Source: Gammaproteobacteria bacterium
GTDB taxonomy: Bacteria > Pseudomonadota > Gammaproteobacteria > Steroidobacterales > Steroidobacteraceae
Assembly: GCA_028293725.1 (NCBI GenBank)
Contig: JAQGOE010000110.1
Location: 1-32,998, forward strand
Reading direction: 5' to 3'
Length of the DNA: 32,998 nucleotides
In this document: positions 15,464 to 23,600 of the stretch, piece by piece
Layout: each line of letters opens with the position of its first letter
Numbering within the stretch: position 1 is the stretch's first letter
Notes under the pieces: generated by a model
Database searches by the model: none
What the model was told of the DNA's origin: nothing
Seen by the model: the letters and a program-made list of their open reading frames with translations, nothing else
Position numbers and translations under genes: made by a program

Positions 15464-15811
15464 TCAGTAGCGACGCTGTCCGCCGCCGCCGCCACCACCG
15501 TAGCCGCCGCCGCCGCCGCGATTACCGCCACCACCACCACCGCCACCTGAGCGCTCGCGATCCTGTGCCTCGTTGACCTTGAGGGTGCGGCCATCGAAGT
15601 CGGTGCCGTTCAACGCCTGCGTGGCACGGGAAGCGTCGGCATTCGACATTTCCACGAAGCCGAAGCCACGCGGACGATTCGTCTCACGGTCGGTGATCAG
15701 GGAGACTTTCTCGACGGTGCCGTGCTTCGAAAACAGCGCACGTACGGCTTCGTCGGTTGCGGTAAAGGGAAGATTGCCAACATAGAGTTTGGTCACTGCT
15801 GCGGTACTCAC
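15464..15811 (-). CDS. Glycine-rich RRM RNA-binding protein
   Basis: A 115-residue protein with one RNA recognition motif. RNP2 is LYVGNL (9-14) and RNP1 is RGFGFVEM (48-55), and both have the aromatic residues that stack on RNA bases. A tail of about 25 residues follows that is almost all Gly, with Arg, Tyr and Asn, ending GGQRRY. This is the layout of bacterial and plant-like cold-inducible glycine-rich RNA-binding proteins, which act as RNA chaperones. The GTG start at 15811 is chosen because it directly precedes the RRM; a longer frame to 15931 is not conserved-looking. Expression may respond to cold (family knowledge, not seen here). Confidence 0.88.
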   Translation of the reverse strand: MSTAAVTKLYVGNLPFTATDEAVRALFSKHGTVEKVSLITDRETNRPRGFGFVEMSNADASRATQALNGTDFDGRTLKVNEAQDRERSGGGGGGGGNRGGGGGYGGGGGGGQRRY

Positions 15812-16124
15812 AAAAGATAAGGATAAAAACAGGCAGGTAGGTCCCGCCTCCTGGTTCGCCGACTTTGCGAGGGTGGCAGACAGTGGCCCGAAGGCGCGCC
15901 GGAGCGGCGCTAAGGAGGCCAAGGCAGACAAGCCGAAAGGTTACGAGCCGGCCTGTACATTACAGGAGTTCGCGCCTGGTTGCCGAACTTTCGCAGGCGG
16001 CGTCAGCCGCGGCGATTCAACAAAACATCGGCACGGGTACCGGAGGTTGCGATTGCGTTTCCGGGGCAAAAGGCGCAACTTGGCTCGAGCTACGACGCGC
16101 CTTTCGCGCAGGAATCCGCACTGC
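15812..16124. other. Divergent intergenic region with a 15-base palindrome
   Basis: This 313-base gap separates the divergent RRM gene and the hypothetical at 16125. I see no convincing gene. It contains a perfect dyad, CCTGTA-CAT-TACAGG, at 15952-15966 that could be an operator or bind a dimeric regulator. It is too short to be a LexA box (CTGT-N8-ACAG). No clear -35/-10 pair was found on either strand. Confidence 0.4.
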
Positions 16125-16535
16125 ATGAATCTCAGCCTGACCGATGCCTTTGGCCGCTTTGGCGCGAAGCCGAGTAACCGCTTGCGCGGGCTTTCCGCGA
16201 TGGCAACTGATGGTGCCATGGTACTCAACTGTTCGAGCGTTCATTTTGGACATCCGGCCCCGGGTGTCCTGCGCTATGAGGACCGACTCTCCAGGGAGCC
16301 GACCAGAGCCAAAGTGACCGGGCTCCTGGGCCAACACCTCACACTCGCCCGTGATGGCGCGTTGCCGATCCGGATGATTGTTACAGCCGTCGCCGGCGAG
16401 ACCAAGGGCGGCCGCTGCCACGTGCGCCCTGACCTGATTGGCAAGGTCGTGACGTTCGACGGCGATCATTTCGTCGTTGACTTCACCCGACGTGAAGAAG
16501 TCGCACCGGCCGCTCCCGCCCGTCGCCGTAAATAG
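16125..16535 (+). CDS. Conserved hypothetical protein (MNLSLTDAFGRFGAK type)
   Basis: A 136-residue protein. Its N-terminus, MNLSLTDAFGRFGAKPSN, followed by MVLNCSSVHFGHP and GVLRYEDRLSRE, looks like a hypothetical protein found in several proteobacteria; no function is known to me. The middle (LARDGALPIRMIVTAVAGE) and end (VRPDLIGKVVTFDGDHFVVDFTRR) suggest beta-rich folds. There is no signal peptide or membrane segment. The start at 16125 was chosen because this motif is the family N-terminus; the frame is open for 112 more codons upstream, of low-complexity basic sequence. Its stop is one base from the stop of the convergent gene at 16537. Confidence 0.7.
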   Translation: MNLSLTDAFGRFGAKPSNRLRGLSAMATDGAMVLNCSSVHFGHPAPGVLRYEDRLSREPTRAKVTGLLGQHLTLARDGALPIRMIVTAVAGETKGGRCHVRPDLIGKVVTFDGDHFVVDFTRREEVAPAAPARRRK

Positions 16536-16536
16536 C

Positions 16537-16953
16537 TCAGGCTGACTTGCGCGGCTTCACGGGATGCATGGCCGTGACCGTGTAGAGGAGATGCAACTCA
16601 CAAGGTTGCTTCGAATCGTACTTCTGTGCTCGCAGCCCGCGGCACTCCAACGAGCCCTCTGTCCGAAACGCCGGGTCGTCCAGCGCCGCATTGACGGCAG
16701 CCGTTAGATCGTACTGTCCATCGCAGTTCGCGTAAGGGCACGGGAACGTAAAGAATGCCCTTGCCGGCGGATGCATGACGTGTGATTGCGATCCGGGCGA
16801 ATTGGCTGTCGCACCCGCGAACCGCAATTCCAGGCGCAGCTGTTGGATCGCCGGGAACGCCACCCGGAGTGACTGCGAGGCCGCCCGATCCCGGCGCAGT
16901 CGATCCATGCGCAGTGTATGCGCGTCCGCGTTGCGTGGTACTACCAACCTCAT
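16537..16953 (-). CDS. Hypothetical protein with Cys-containing FPCPYANCDG motif
   Basis: A 138-residue cytoplasmic-looking protein. It has a basic N-terminal half and a core, HPPARAFFTFPCPYANCDGQYDL, then SLECRGLRAQ and QPCELHLLYTVTA. The Cys residues (CPYANC, then C and C) could bind a metal. I recall uncharacterised relatives in other proteobacteria but know no function. The start ATG 16953 begins MRLVVPRNADAHTLRMD; upstream in-frame codons run into the preceding gene. It lies 16 bases after the cysteine-repeat protein on the same strand, so the two may be cotranscribed. Confidence 0.65.
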   Translation of the reverse strand: MRLVVPRNADAHTLRMDRLRRDRAASQSLRVAFPAIQQLRLELRFAGATANSPGSQSHVMHPPARAFFTFPCPYANCDGQYDLTAAVNAALDDPAFRTEGSLECRGLRAQKYDSKQPCELHLLYTVTAMHPVKPRKSA

Positions 16954-16969
16954 ACTTCGCTCCAGAAAA

Positions 16970-17740
16970 TCATTCGGCCACGCAGCTTTCGTCGTGTCGG
17001 ACGAAGCCCTCGCCGCACGTCCAGTCATGTCCGGAATACCCCAGATAGGCGTTAGTCGGTAGTTTCAGCTCGATGCAACCCGAGTCCTTCTGTTTGAAAC
17101 CACGCTCGCACTTCCAGGAGTGTCCGTCGGAATCCAGGTAGCCGTTTGCCGGTACCGTGACAGTCACACAGGTCTGCCCGTGCTTGAGAAAGCCGCGCTC
17201 GCATCTCCAGTCGTCACCACCGGGCTCGAGAAATCCGTGAGATGGCACACTCACCGCGGCGCAGGTGTTGCCGCCGACCGCGTGAAAACCACGGCTGCAC
17301 TCCCAGCCACGGCCATAGCTCGAATCCACGGCATAGCCATTGGCCGGTACCACAATGGCAGCGCAGTGATCTCCAGTCTGCCGATAACCCGCGTTACACA
17401 ACCAACCGGAGCCGGTCACCTCGTCATCCATGTAGGCGTTTTCGGGTACCTTGATCTGCAGGCACTCCTGGTCATGCTTCGAGTAACCCCGATTGCACTG
17501 CCAGTCGCTACCGAAGGAGTTGAGATACCCGTTGAGTGGTACGACGATGCGCACGCATTCATGCTCATGCTCGCGAAATCCCCGCACGCACTCCCACCCG
17601 CCGCCGAAGCGGCTCGTGCGGGCATGCTCCGGCATCGCCGCCGTGCTGGTCGCACACCAGGCGATTCCAGGAACGGCGACTACAAACACCCACGCCAGAC
17701 ATGTCAGAACGCCGCGCGCTGCTTTTATCCTGGATTTCAT
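16970..17740 (-). CDS. Exported protein with seven tandem two-cysteine repeats
   Basis: A 256-residue protein. A signal peptide (about residues 1-30, VPGIAWCA) is followed by seven repeats of 31-33 residues. The Trp of each repeat is at 49, 80, 113, 146, 178, 209 and 240, with the pattern W-x-C-x-R/A-G-F/Y, then about ten residues, C, then VP-x-NGYL. Each repeat has two Cys, 11 or 12 positions apart (14 in all), likely one disulfide per repeat once outside the cytoplasm. The repeats look EGF-like in size and rhythm, but I cannot name the family firmly. ATG 17740 gives the signal peptide; ATG 17800 would put 20 polar residues in front of it. A surface or periplasmic adhesion or binding role is possible, but there is no direct evidence for it. 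Confidence 0.75.
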   Translation of the reverse strand: MKSRIKAARGVLTCLAWVFVVAVPGIAWCATSTAAMPEHARTSRFGGGWECVRGFREHEHECVRIVVPLNGYLNSFGSDWQCNRGYSKHDQECLQIKVPENAYMDDEVTGSGWLCNAGYRQTGDHCAAIVVPANGYAVDSSYGRGWECSRGFHAVGGNTCAAVSVPSHGFLEPGGDDWRCERGFLKHGQTCVTVTVPANGYLDSDGHSWKCERGFKQKDSGCIELKLPTNAYLGYSGHDWTCGEGFVRHDESCVAE

Positions 17741-17960
17741 AGAAGCTCCATCCGGTGCGCGTCGCACGGTAGCGTTGTCATCGTCGGGAATTTGGCTCAT
17801 GATGATTCCCGAGGCTGTGAGATCGCGGGAAGTTGGGCTGCGATCGACGCGCAACCCACACCACTCTACTCCGAATGTGGCGGCCCGGAGGAGAATTCGC
17901 CATCCCGCCCGAATTCGCCGTATCCCCCCTGTGCTGACTTTAGAATCCCCGAGGTGAGCT

Positions 17961-18137
17961 ATGAGTACCGATGCGTCCGTAATGGACATGAGCGGCGCGC
18001 GTGAGGTCTACGAGTTACTCAACCAGCTCGATCGCCATATCAACGGCCAGGATGCGAGCGGCCGGGCGTTGCTGTACCAGGCGAAGGAGCGGCTGCGGAT
18101 GCTCATGATCAGCATCGACAGGGTGAGCGTGGCCTGA
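17961..18137 (+). CDS. Small hypothetical protein (58 aa)
   Basis: This 58-codon frame begins MSTDASVMDMSGAREVYELL and ends MLMISIDRVSVA. A strong ribosome binding site, GAGGTGA, lies 4 bases before the ATG. The sequence is amphipathic helix-rich (VYELLNQLDRHI, then ALLYQAKERLRMLMISI), which suits a small helical or coiled-coil protein. No known family is recognised. It sits 131 bases before the glycosyltransferase gene on the same strand. Confidence 0.55.
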   Translation: MSTDASVMDMSGAREVYELLNQLDRHINGQDASGRALLYQAKERLRMLMISIDRVSVA

Positions 18138-18268
18138 GTTCGAGTCAACACGCTCTAAAATGAGTGAATGTACGCTGGCGCACAGACCGCACCAGGCGTC
18201 CGTGTAGAGTCGCAGAAATCCGTGCGTGCAGGACGCTACGGTCCCCAGATTGATCCCCCGGAGGCCTA

Positions 18269-20563
18269 TTGATACCCACTCGCCGCGTGGCGTTCATCGG
18301 TAATTCGCTCCCGCGCCGCTGCGGAATCGCAACGTTTACGACTGATTTACAGCAGGCCATCGCCGCATCGGGCGAGATTTCGGACAGCGCCATCATCGCG
18401 ATGACCGATAGCGATCGTGACTACGCCTACCCGCCAGTGGTCCGCCTGCAGATCCACGAAGAGAAACTCGAAGACTACCGGCGGGCTGCCCACTTCCTCA
18501 ACGGGGGGCAGTTCGATGTCGTATTCCTGCAGCACGAGTTTGGAATATTTGGTGGCGACGCTGGCGCTCACATCATGACGGTGTTGGCGAACCTGAACAT
18601 GCCGATCGTGACCACCCTGCACACGGTTCTGGCCGCTCCTGGCACGGCGCAACGCCGTGTGCTGCGTGAGATTGCCGATGCCTCGGCCACGGTGATCGTC
18701 ATGGCGGAGAAAGGCCGTGAGTTGCTTCATTCCGTATACGACATCGCCGCCGAGAAGATCGAGGTCATTCCGCACGGGATCCCTGACAGCGCCTTTGCAG
18801 AGCCCGAGGCGGCGAAGTTGCGCCGTGGCTTTGGCGGCAGAGCCGTCATCCTGACATTCGGCCTGATCTCGCCGAACAAGGGCATCGAGATCATGATCGA
18901 GGCCATGCCCGCGATCCTCAATAGCCGGCCAGATGCTGTTTATGTCGTGCTCGGAGCGACGCATCCCAACCTCGTGCGACGTGAAGGTGAAGCTTACCGA
19001 ATGGGTCTGAAGGCGCGCACGCGCGCGCTCGGCATCGAGAATCACGTGGTGTTTCTCGATGAGTTCGTCGACCAGGTAACCCTGCTCGACTTCATTTCGA
19101 TGTGCGATGTCTACGTCACGCCCTATCTCAATGAAGCGCAGATGACCTCGGGCACACTGGCCTATAGTTTTGGTCTCGGCAAGGCGGTCGTCTCGACGCC
19201 CTATTGGCACGCGCGGGAATTGCTCGCGGAGGGTCGAGGCATCCTGGTGCCGTTTGGTGATTCCGCCGCTATCGGCACCGAAATCTCGGCGTTGCTCACG
19301 GATGACGTGCGCCGCAATACCTTGCGTAGACAGTCTTATTCATACAGTCGCTCGATGACCTGGGAGCGGACCGCCGAGCGTTACGTCGCCGCGTCCGCCA
19401 AGGCAGCCAGCGGCCACCGCAGCAAGTTACTGGCCCCGCAAGCTGAAGGAATTTCAGCCAATGGCAGCGCGGCGCCGCCTCATATGAACGTTACGCACTT
19501 TCTCTCGATGTGCGATGACACGGGCCTGTTCCAACACGCGATCCATTCGGTGCCGGACCGGTCTTACGGATACTGCGTGGACGACAATTCCCGTGCGCTG
19601 CTGCTGGCTTGCGCACTCAACACTCCCGGTGAGGAGCGCTTGTCTGAAACGCTCACGGCTCGTTTTGCATCCTTCGTGCAGCATGCGTGGAATCCAGATA
19701 CCCGCCGCTTCCGCAATTTCATGAGCTTCGAGCGCCGCTGGCTCGAGAACAGCGGTTCGGAGGACAGTCACGGGCGCACTCTCTGGGCACTGGGCGAGTG
19801 CGCGCGCACTGATCCCAATCCGTCGCGACGGCGTTGGGCGGCTGCCTTGTTTGCCGAAGCCCTGCCGTCGGTAGAGCGCTTCGAGTCGCCGCGCGCGTGG
19901 GCTTTTACGCTCCTCGGATTGGAGGCTTTTCGGACTTTATCCGCCGAAGATGTGCGCGCCGCGGAGTTCCAGCATCTGCTGGCGGGCAGATTGACCTCCA
20001 TGCTGTCGTCGGTCGAAACGCAGGATTGGGTGTGGTTCGAGGAGGAGCTCGCCTACGATAACGCGCGCTTGCCGCAGGCCCTGATCGTAACGGGGGCTTC
20101 CACCGGTACGCCCGCGTATGTCGCGGCCGGGCTGCGGGCCCTCCGTTGGCTCATGTCGTTGCAGACGACGGATATGGGCCTGTTCCGTCCTGTTGGTTCC
20201 CAGAGTTTTGGCGACAAGCGCCGGCAGCCGCGTGCGTTTGACCAACAGCCTCTGGAAGCGACAGCGACGATCTCCGCCTGCCTGGCCGCGTGGCGCGCGG
20301 ATGGCAATCTTTTGTGGCGTGCCGACGCCCTGCGCGCGTTCGAGTGGTTTCTCGGCGGCAACGATCTGTCGATCATGCTGGTCGATCTGCAATCCGGCAG
20401 TTGCTGTGATGGTTTGCATCCCGGCCGCGCCAACGAGAACAAGGGCGGCGAGTCCGCCGTCTCCTATCTGCTCGGGCTCGCCGAAATACGCCGGCTCGCG
20501 CGCGTCGGCGGCAACCACCTGAGGCCTGCGCGGCCGCTGACACTACCCACCCGGGTTCATTGA
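18269..20563 (+). CDS. GT4-type glycosyltransferase with C-terminal helical domain
   Basis: A 764-residue two-part protein. Residues of about 1-380 form a GT-B glycosyltransferase of the GT4 type: NSLPRRCGIATFTTDL near the N-terminus, FGLISPNKGIEIMIEAMPAI at the start of the second Rossmann domain, and SGTLAYSFGLGKAVVSTPYWHARELL carrying the nucleotide-sugar site. From about 410 on, a helical region begins with HFLSMCDDTGLFQHA and GYCVDDNSRALLLA, resembling an alpha/alpha-toroid glycosidase or phosphorylase domain. The start is TTG 18269 with GGAGG four bases upstream. A GH130 gene follows after 19 bases; together they suggest synthesis or turnover of a mannose-type glycan. The acceptor and sugar are not known. 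Confidence 0.83.
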   Translation: MIPTRRVAFIGNSLPRRCGIATFTTDLQQAIAASGEISDSAIIAMTDSDRDYAYPPVVRLQIHEEKLEDYRRAAHFLNGGQFDVVFLQHEFGIFGGDAGAHIMTVLANLNMPIVTTLHTVLAAPGTAQRRVLREIADASATVIVMAEKGRELLHSVYDIAAEKIEVIPHGIPDSAFAEPEAAKLRRGFGGRAVILTFGLISPNKGIEIMIEAMPAILNSRPDAVYVVLGATHPNLVRREGEAYRMGLKARTRALGIENHVVFLDEFVDQVTLLDFISMCDVYVTPYLNEAQMTSGTLAYSFGLGKAVVSTPYWHARELLAEGRGILVPFGDSAAIGTEISALLTDDVRRNTLRRQSYSYSRSMTWERTAERYVAASAKAASGHRSKLLAPQAEGISANGSAAPPHMNVTHFLSMCDDTGLFQHAIHSVPDRSYGYCVDDNSRALLLACALNTPGEERLSETLTARFASFVQHAWNPDTRRFRNFMSFERRWLENSGSEDSHGRTLWALGECARTDPNPSRRRWAAALFAEALPSVERFESPRAWAFTLLGLEAFRTLSAEDVRAAEFQHLLAGRLTSMLSSVETQDWVWFEEELAYDNARLPQALIVTGASTGTPAYVAAGLRALRWLMSLQTTDMGLFRPVGSQSFGDKRRQPRAFDQQPLEATATISACLAAWRADGNLLWRADALRAFEWFLGGNDLSIMLVDLQSGSCCDGLHPGRANENKGGESAVSYLLGLAEIRRLARVGGNHLRPARPLTLPTRVH

Positions 20564-20582
20564 CACTCACTGCAGAGGCACC

Positions 20583-21881
20583 TTGTCACAAAGTACGTTC
20601 TTCAACAGGCAGGCATTGCATCTGCGCCCCGATCCGGCGCGAGTCCTGGTACGACCTTTCAAGCCGGCGACCGAGCCGCGCGATCTCAACCCCACAGACA
20701 AGACCCGCGCCAACCACATCGTGGAGCGGGTTCTATCCCTGGATTCGGCGAGCGTCGCCAGCCACCTTGCCGAGGTCCTGGAGAATTTCCTGGGGCGTCA
20801 CCGCAATCTGCTTGCCAAGTTCGAGGCACGTGCGGATGAGATGGCAGAGGCATTTGAGCCTCACATTCCTTTTACCCAGGACCAGCGGCGGCTGGTGGGT
20901 GCCTACTTCCTCCACGAGTATTCATTCGAAGCGGCGGCGTTGTTCAACCCCAGTATTGTCAGCCACCCCGATCAGTCGGGTGCACCGGATGGCGGGCGCC
21001 GATTCATCCTCAGCCTGCGTGCCACAGGCGAGGGACATATTTCCTCCCTGACCTTCCGCTCCGGTGTCGTGGCTGCCGATGGCAATGTCAGTGTCGATCT
21101 GCCCGCGCGTCTCGCTTCCCTGCCGCAGGTCAGCGGCTTGACACCGGCCGTGGAGCCGGAGCATGCCGACTTGGTGTTCAGAGCGGAGGAGGACATCAGT
21201 GAGCGTGTGATCTTCCCGGTGCTCCCGTCCCAGTCGAACGGCATCGAGGATGCGCGCTTCGTGGAGTTCATCGATGGCAGCGAGAAGATTTTCTACGCGA
21301 CCTACACGGCGTATACGGGAAGAAGCATTCGCTCGGAGTTGCTGGAAACCCGTGACTTCGTGACGTTCAGGATGGCGCCGCTCGCCGGCACCGCCGCGCG
21401 CAACAAAGGCATGGCGCTGTTTCCGCGCCGGATCGCGGGTCACTACGCCATGATCGCGCGCCAGGACAACGAGAATCTATATCTTCTGTATTCGAAAGAC
21501 CTGTACACCTGGAATGGCGGCCAGGCCATTCTGAAGCCAAAGTTTCCCTGGGAATTCGTGCAGATCGGCAATTGTGGCGCCCCGATCGAGCTCGATGAGG
21601 GCTGGCTGCTGTTGACACACGGTGTTGGGCCGGTGCGGCGTTATTCGATTGGCGCCGTACTGCTCGACAAGGGTGATCCCACGAAGATTCTCGCACGCTC
21701 TCGCGAGCCACTGGTGCGCCCGGAGTCATCGGATCGCGAAGGCTATGTGCCTAACGTCGTATACACGTGTGGCGGCTTGCGGCACAACGATCGGGTTATC
21801 TTACCGTACGCGGTCTCGGACACATTCTGTAGCGTCGCGACCATGAAGATCGCCGCGTTGCTGGAGAATCTTCGCAGCTGA
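20583..21881 (+). CDS. GH130 family glycoside phosphorylase/hydrolase
   Basis: A 432-residue protein. GH130 enzymes act on beta-mannosides, mostly by phosphorolysis, which yields mannose 1-phosphate. An N-terminal helical extension (about residues 1-110) precedes a five-bladed propeller. Key motifs are FNPSIV (121-126), GIEDARFV (220-227, with Asp223 as probable acid catalyst), RNKGMALFPRRI, and CGAPIELDEGWLLLTHGVG. The long N-terminal region is seen in some uncharacterised GH130 subfamilies, so phosphorylase versus hydrolase cannot be decided by eye. The TTG start has AGAGG upstream. It is cotranscribed with the glycosyltransferase. Confidence 0.85.
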   Translation: MSQSTFFNRQALHLRPDPARVLVRPFKPATEPRDLNPTDKTRANHIVERVLSLDSASVASHLAEVLENFLGRHRNLLAKFEARADEMAEAFEPHIPFTQDQRRLVGAYFLHEYSFEAAALFNPSIVSHPDQSGAPDGGRRFILSLRATGEGHISSLTFRSGVVAADGNVSVDLPARLASLPQVSGLTPAVEPEHADLVFRAEEDISERVIFPVLPSQSNGIEDARFVEFIDGSEKIFYATYTAYTGRSIRSELLETRDFVTFRMAPLAGTAARNKGMALFPRRIAGHYAMIARQDNENLYLLYSKDLYTWNGGQAILKPKFPWEFVQIGNCGAPIELDEGWLLLTHGVGPVRRYSIGAVLLDKGDPTKILARSREPLVRPESSDREGYVPNVVYTCGGLRHNDRVILPYAVSDTFCSVATMKIAALLENLRS

Positions 21882-21887
21882 AGAACT

Positions 21888-22106
21888 TCAATTGCGCCAG
21901 CGTTGCACGCGTCGTGGCGGCAGGCAGCCGGCACTCATGTGCTCGAGCCCCAGGCAGCGCAGCCCGGAGTCGCGCGTGCTCTGATGGCGTCGCGGTAGCG
22001 CCCGAACCCCTGTCACGCAGGGAAACTCCGGTGGCTCCACGGCGCAGAATGGCTTGTCGGCGCTGATGTGGCGTTGAGTCTCATTTTCGATTTTGGCTCT
22101 GGGCAT
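21888..22106 (-). CDS. Possible small Cys-containing protein (72 aa)
   Basis: This 72-codon frame begins MPRAKIENETQRHI and has four Cys (ADKPFCAVE, EFPCVTG, GLRCLG, SAGCLPP), a basic RRHQSTRD stretch and a basic end RRVQRWRN. AAGGA lies about 15 bases upstream, a little far. The frame does not shadow another gene, and its stop is seven bases from the end of GH130. No family is recognised. The remaining bases to 22273 hold nothing I can support. Confidence 0.35.
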   Translation of the reverse strand: MPRAKIENETQRHISADKPFCAVEPPEFPCVTGVRALPRRHQSTRDSGLRCLGLEHMSAGCLPPRRVQRWRN

Positions 22107-22273
22107 CTATCGATCCCGATCCTTGGCGGCTGCAGGAAGTCGCGGCCAGTATCGGGAACGCGGCGGTTATTGAAAACGGCCACTGGGATGAGTTGCGACC
22201 CTTACACATTGGTACTTTCCGCAATGGTGATACGGGGATCACATTGCGACGCGCCAGAACCCTCGCGCGCGGG

Positions 22274-22918
22274 TCAGGTCGCCGACCGGCGCTGCCGCAT
22301 TGGAGGGACGATCTGCAACTCCATTGCCATGCACACCAGTTGCGCGAGCGAGCGCGAGCCGGTCTTCTCCATAATTCGTGCCCGATAGAGTTCCACGGTG
22401 CGCTGACTGAGACTGAGGTCGCCGGCCATCGCCTTGTTGGAATGGCCCTGTATCATCAACTTCAGGACGTCGTGCTCGCGCGGCGTGAGCGATTCGAAGC
22501 GCTGCTGTATTCGTTCGCGCTCGAGCAGGTCTTCCCGGTTGAGCGCATCGTAGTCCAGAGCTTTGCGCACCTGGGCCAGCAGGGCTTCGGTCGAGACCGT
22601 CTTTTGCAGAAAGCCAAAGGCGCCTTGCGACAGCGCCTCGACGACCATCGGCACCTCGGCGTGTCCGGTAAGGAAAATGACCGGGAGCGCCGCTCCGCGC
22701 CGGTTGAGTTGTTGTTGCAATTCCAGGCCGGTCATCCCCGGCATCTGCACGTCCAGCAGCAGGCAGCCGGGCTGTTGCGGGTCGTACGCGAGCAGAAAGG
22801 CCTCCGCCGATTCGATAGTGCGACAGGTGAGCTGTGCCTCGGATAACACCAAGCTGAAGTAATCTCGGGTTAGGTCGTCATCGTCGACGATGTAAACGAC
22901 CTGATTTCGCTCGTTCAT
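22274..22918 (-). CDS. FixJ-type two-component response regulator
   Basis: A 214-residue regulator. The receiver domain (about 5-120) has the acidic pocket D12-D14, phospho-acceptor D56 in LLLDVQMPGMTG, T84 in FLTGHA and K106 in LQKTVS; the residue after Lys is Thr rather than the usual Pro. The LuxR-type helix-turn-helix (about 147-205) includes LTPREHDVLKLMIQGHSNKAMAGDL and SQRTVELYRARI. It should activate transcription as a phosphorylated dimer. No histidine kinase is beside it, so it is an orphan here. ATG 22918, preceded by GGAG, is chosen because the receiver domain follows at once; a longer frame upstream adds unlike sequence. Confidence 0.9.
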   Translation of the reverse strand: MNERNQVVYIVDDDDLTRDYFSLVLSEAQLTCRTIESAEAFLLAYDPQQPGCLLLDVQMPGMTGLELQQQLNRRGAALPVIFLTGHAEVPMVVEALSQGAFGFLQKTVSTEALLAQVRKALDYDALNREDLLERERIQQRFESLTPREHDVLKLMIQGHSNKAMAGDLSLSQRTVELYRARIMEKTGSRSLAQLVCMAMELQIVPPMRQRRSAT

Positions 22919-23094
22919 TCGGTTCTCCGGAACACCCTCCGTAGCCCTAGGCTCCCCTGCCAACTCTACTTCTGCACACGTCATCCGGCTAGCGACTCCC
23001 GTCACGAGAATGGCGGCGCTGCCTGGGAGAGTGCGCAGGCGTATGCTCAGCATTCACGGGTCGAGCCACCTCCTCACCGGGTCGTTTGAAAGGT

Positions 23095-23343
23095 ATGAGA
23101 AAGCCAAAAGAAGAAGCGGAGTTGTTCAAGGCGGCGTTGGCGGCGGGAATCCGCTACGCGGAAGGGCGGGGCGCCGTTCAGTTCGAGGCAACCGACTCGG
23201 CCAGCGACAAGGCGCTTTACATCTACCGGCTCCTGGTGCACGACAAGCTGATCACGCCGATGCCCGAGGACCAGGTGGGCGAAAAGACCATCCGCCACCG
23301 ACTCGCCTCCTGGTACGCCCATTTGCCGAAAGGGCAGACCTAG
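23095..23343 (+). CDS. Hypothetical protein (82 aa)
   Basis: A short helical protein: MRKPKEEAELFKAALAAGIRY, then YIYRLLVHDKLITPMPEDQ and RHRLASWYAHLPKG. No signal peptide or membrane segment is visible and no family is recognised. GAAAGG immediately precedes the ATG. The gene is divergent from the response regulator. Confidence 0.55.
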   Translation: MRKPKEEAELFKAALAAGIRYAEGRGAVQFEATDSASDKALYIYRLLVHDKLITPMPEDQVGEKTIRHRLASWYAHLPKGQT

Positions 23344-23456
23344 GTACCGGCCAAGAACCAGCTGTGGGACCCGTCCTACAGCAGTTGCCGGTGGCCGGGC
23401 GTTCGCAGGGGCTCCCGATTAGCGCAAGCTTGCGCCCACATTGAGGAGTAAGCATC

Positions 23457-23600
23457 GTGCGAAAAAATACAGCGAACAGCCCATGCGCCCCCATCCCCAC
23501 CGAGAGTCTCGACCTCTGGATGCACGCAGTCGCGTTAGTGATCCTGCGGCGGCAGATGCGCGGCCGATGGAAGAGCAGCAGCCAGCCTAGAGCCGGATGA
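23457..23600 (+). CDS. Possible small protein (47 aa)
   Basis: A GTG start follows a strong GAGGAG (23443-23448) at eight bases. The 47 codons encode a Cys-containing start, LWMHAVALVILRRQMRGRWK in the middle (a short hydrophobic stretch followed by basic residues), and stop at 23600. It overlaps the tail of the convergent sigma-factor gene by 14 bases. The signal is mostly the ribosome binding site; the product may be a small membrane-associated peptide. Confidence 0.35.
   Translation: MRKNTANSPCAPIPTESLDLWMHAVALVILRRQMRGRWKSSSQPRAG

Noticed and set aside
15467..15560. GCC/GGT-rich tract as a microsatellite
   Set aside because: It is the coding sequence of the glycine-rich tail of the RRM protein.
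15789..16124. Upstream extension of the gene starting at 16125
   Set aside because: The extra 112 residues are low-complexity and basic, while the family N-terminus MNLSLTDAF begins at 16125.
16985..17620. Regularly spaced similar segments that might be a CRISPR array
   Set aside because: The spacing is about 93-99 bases and the segments encode protein repeats with no conserved DNA repeat and spacer pattern.
22068..22388. A plus-strand frame across the end of the response regulator
   Set aside because: Its 3' part is the antisense of the LuxR-type domain and it has no ribosome binding site.
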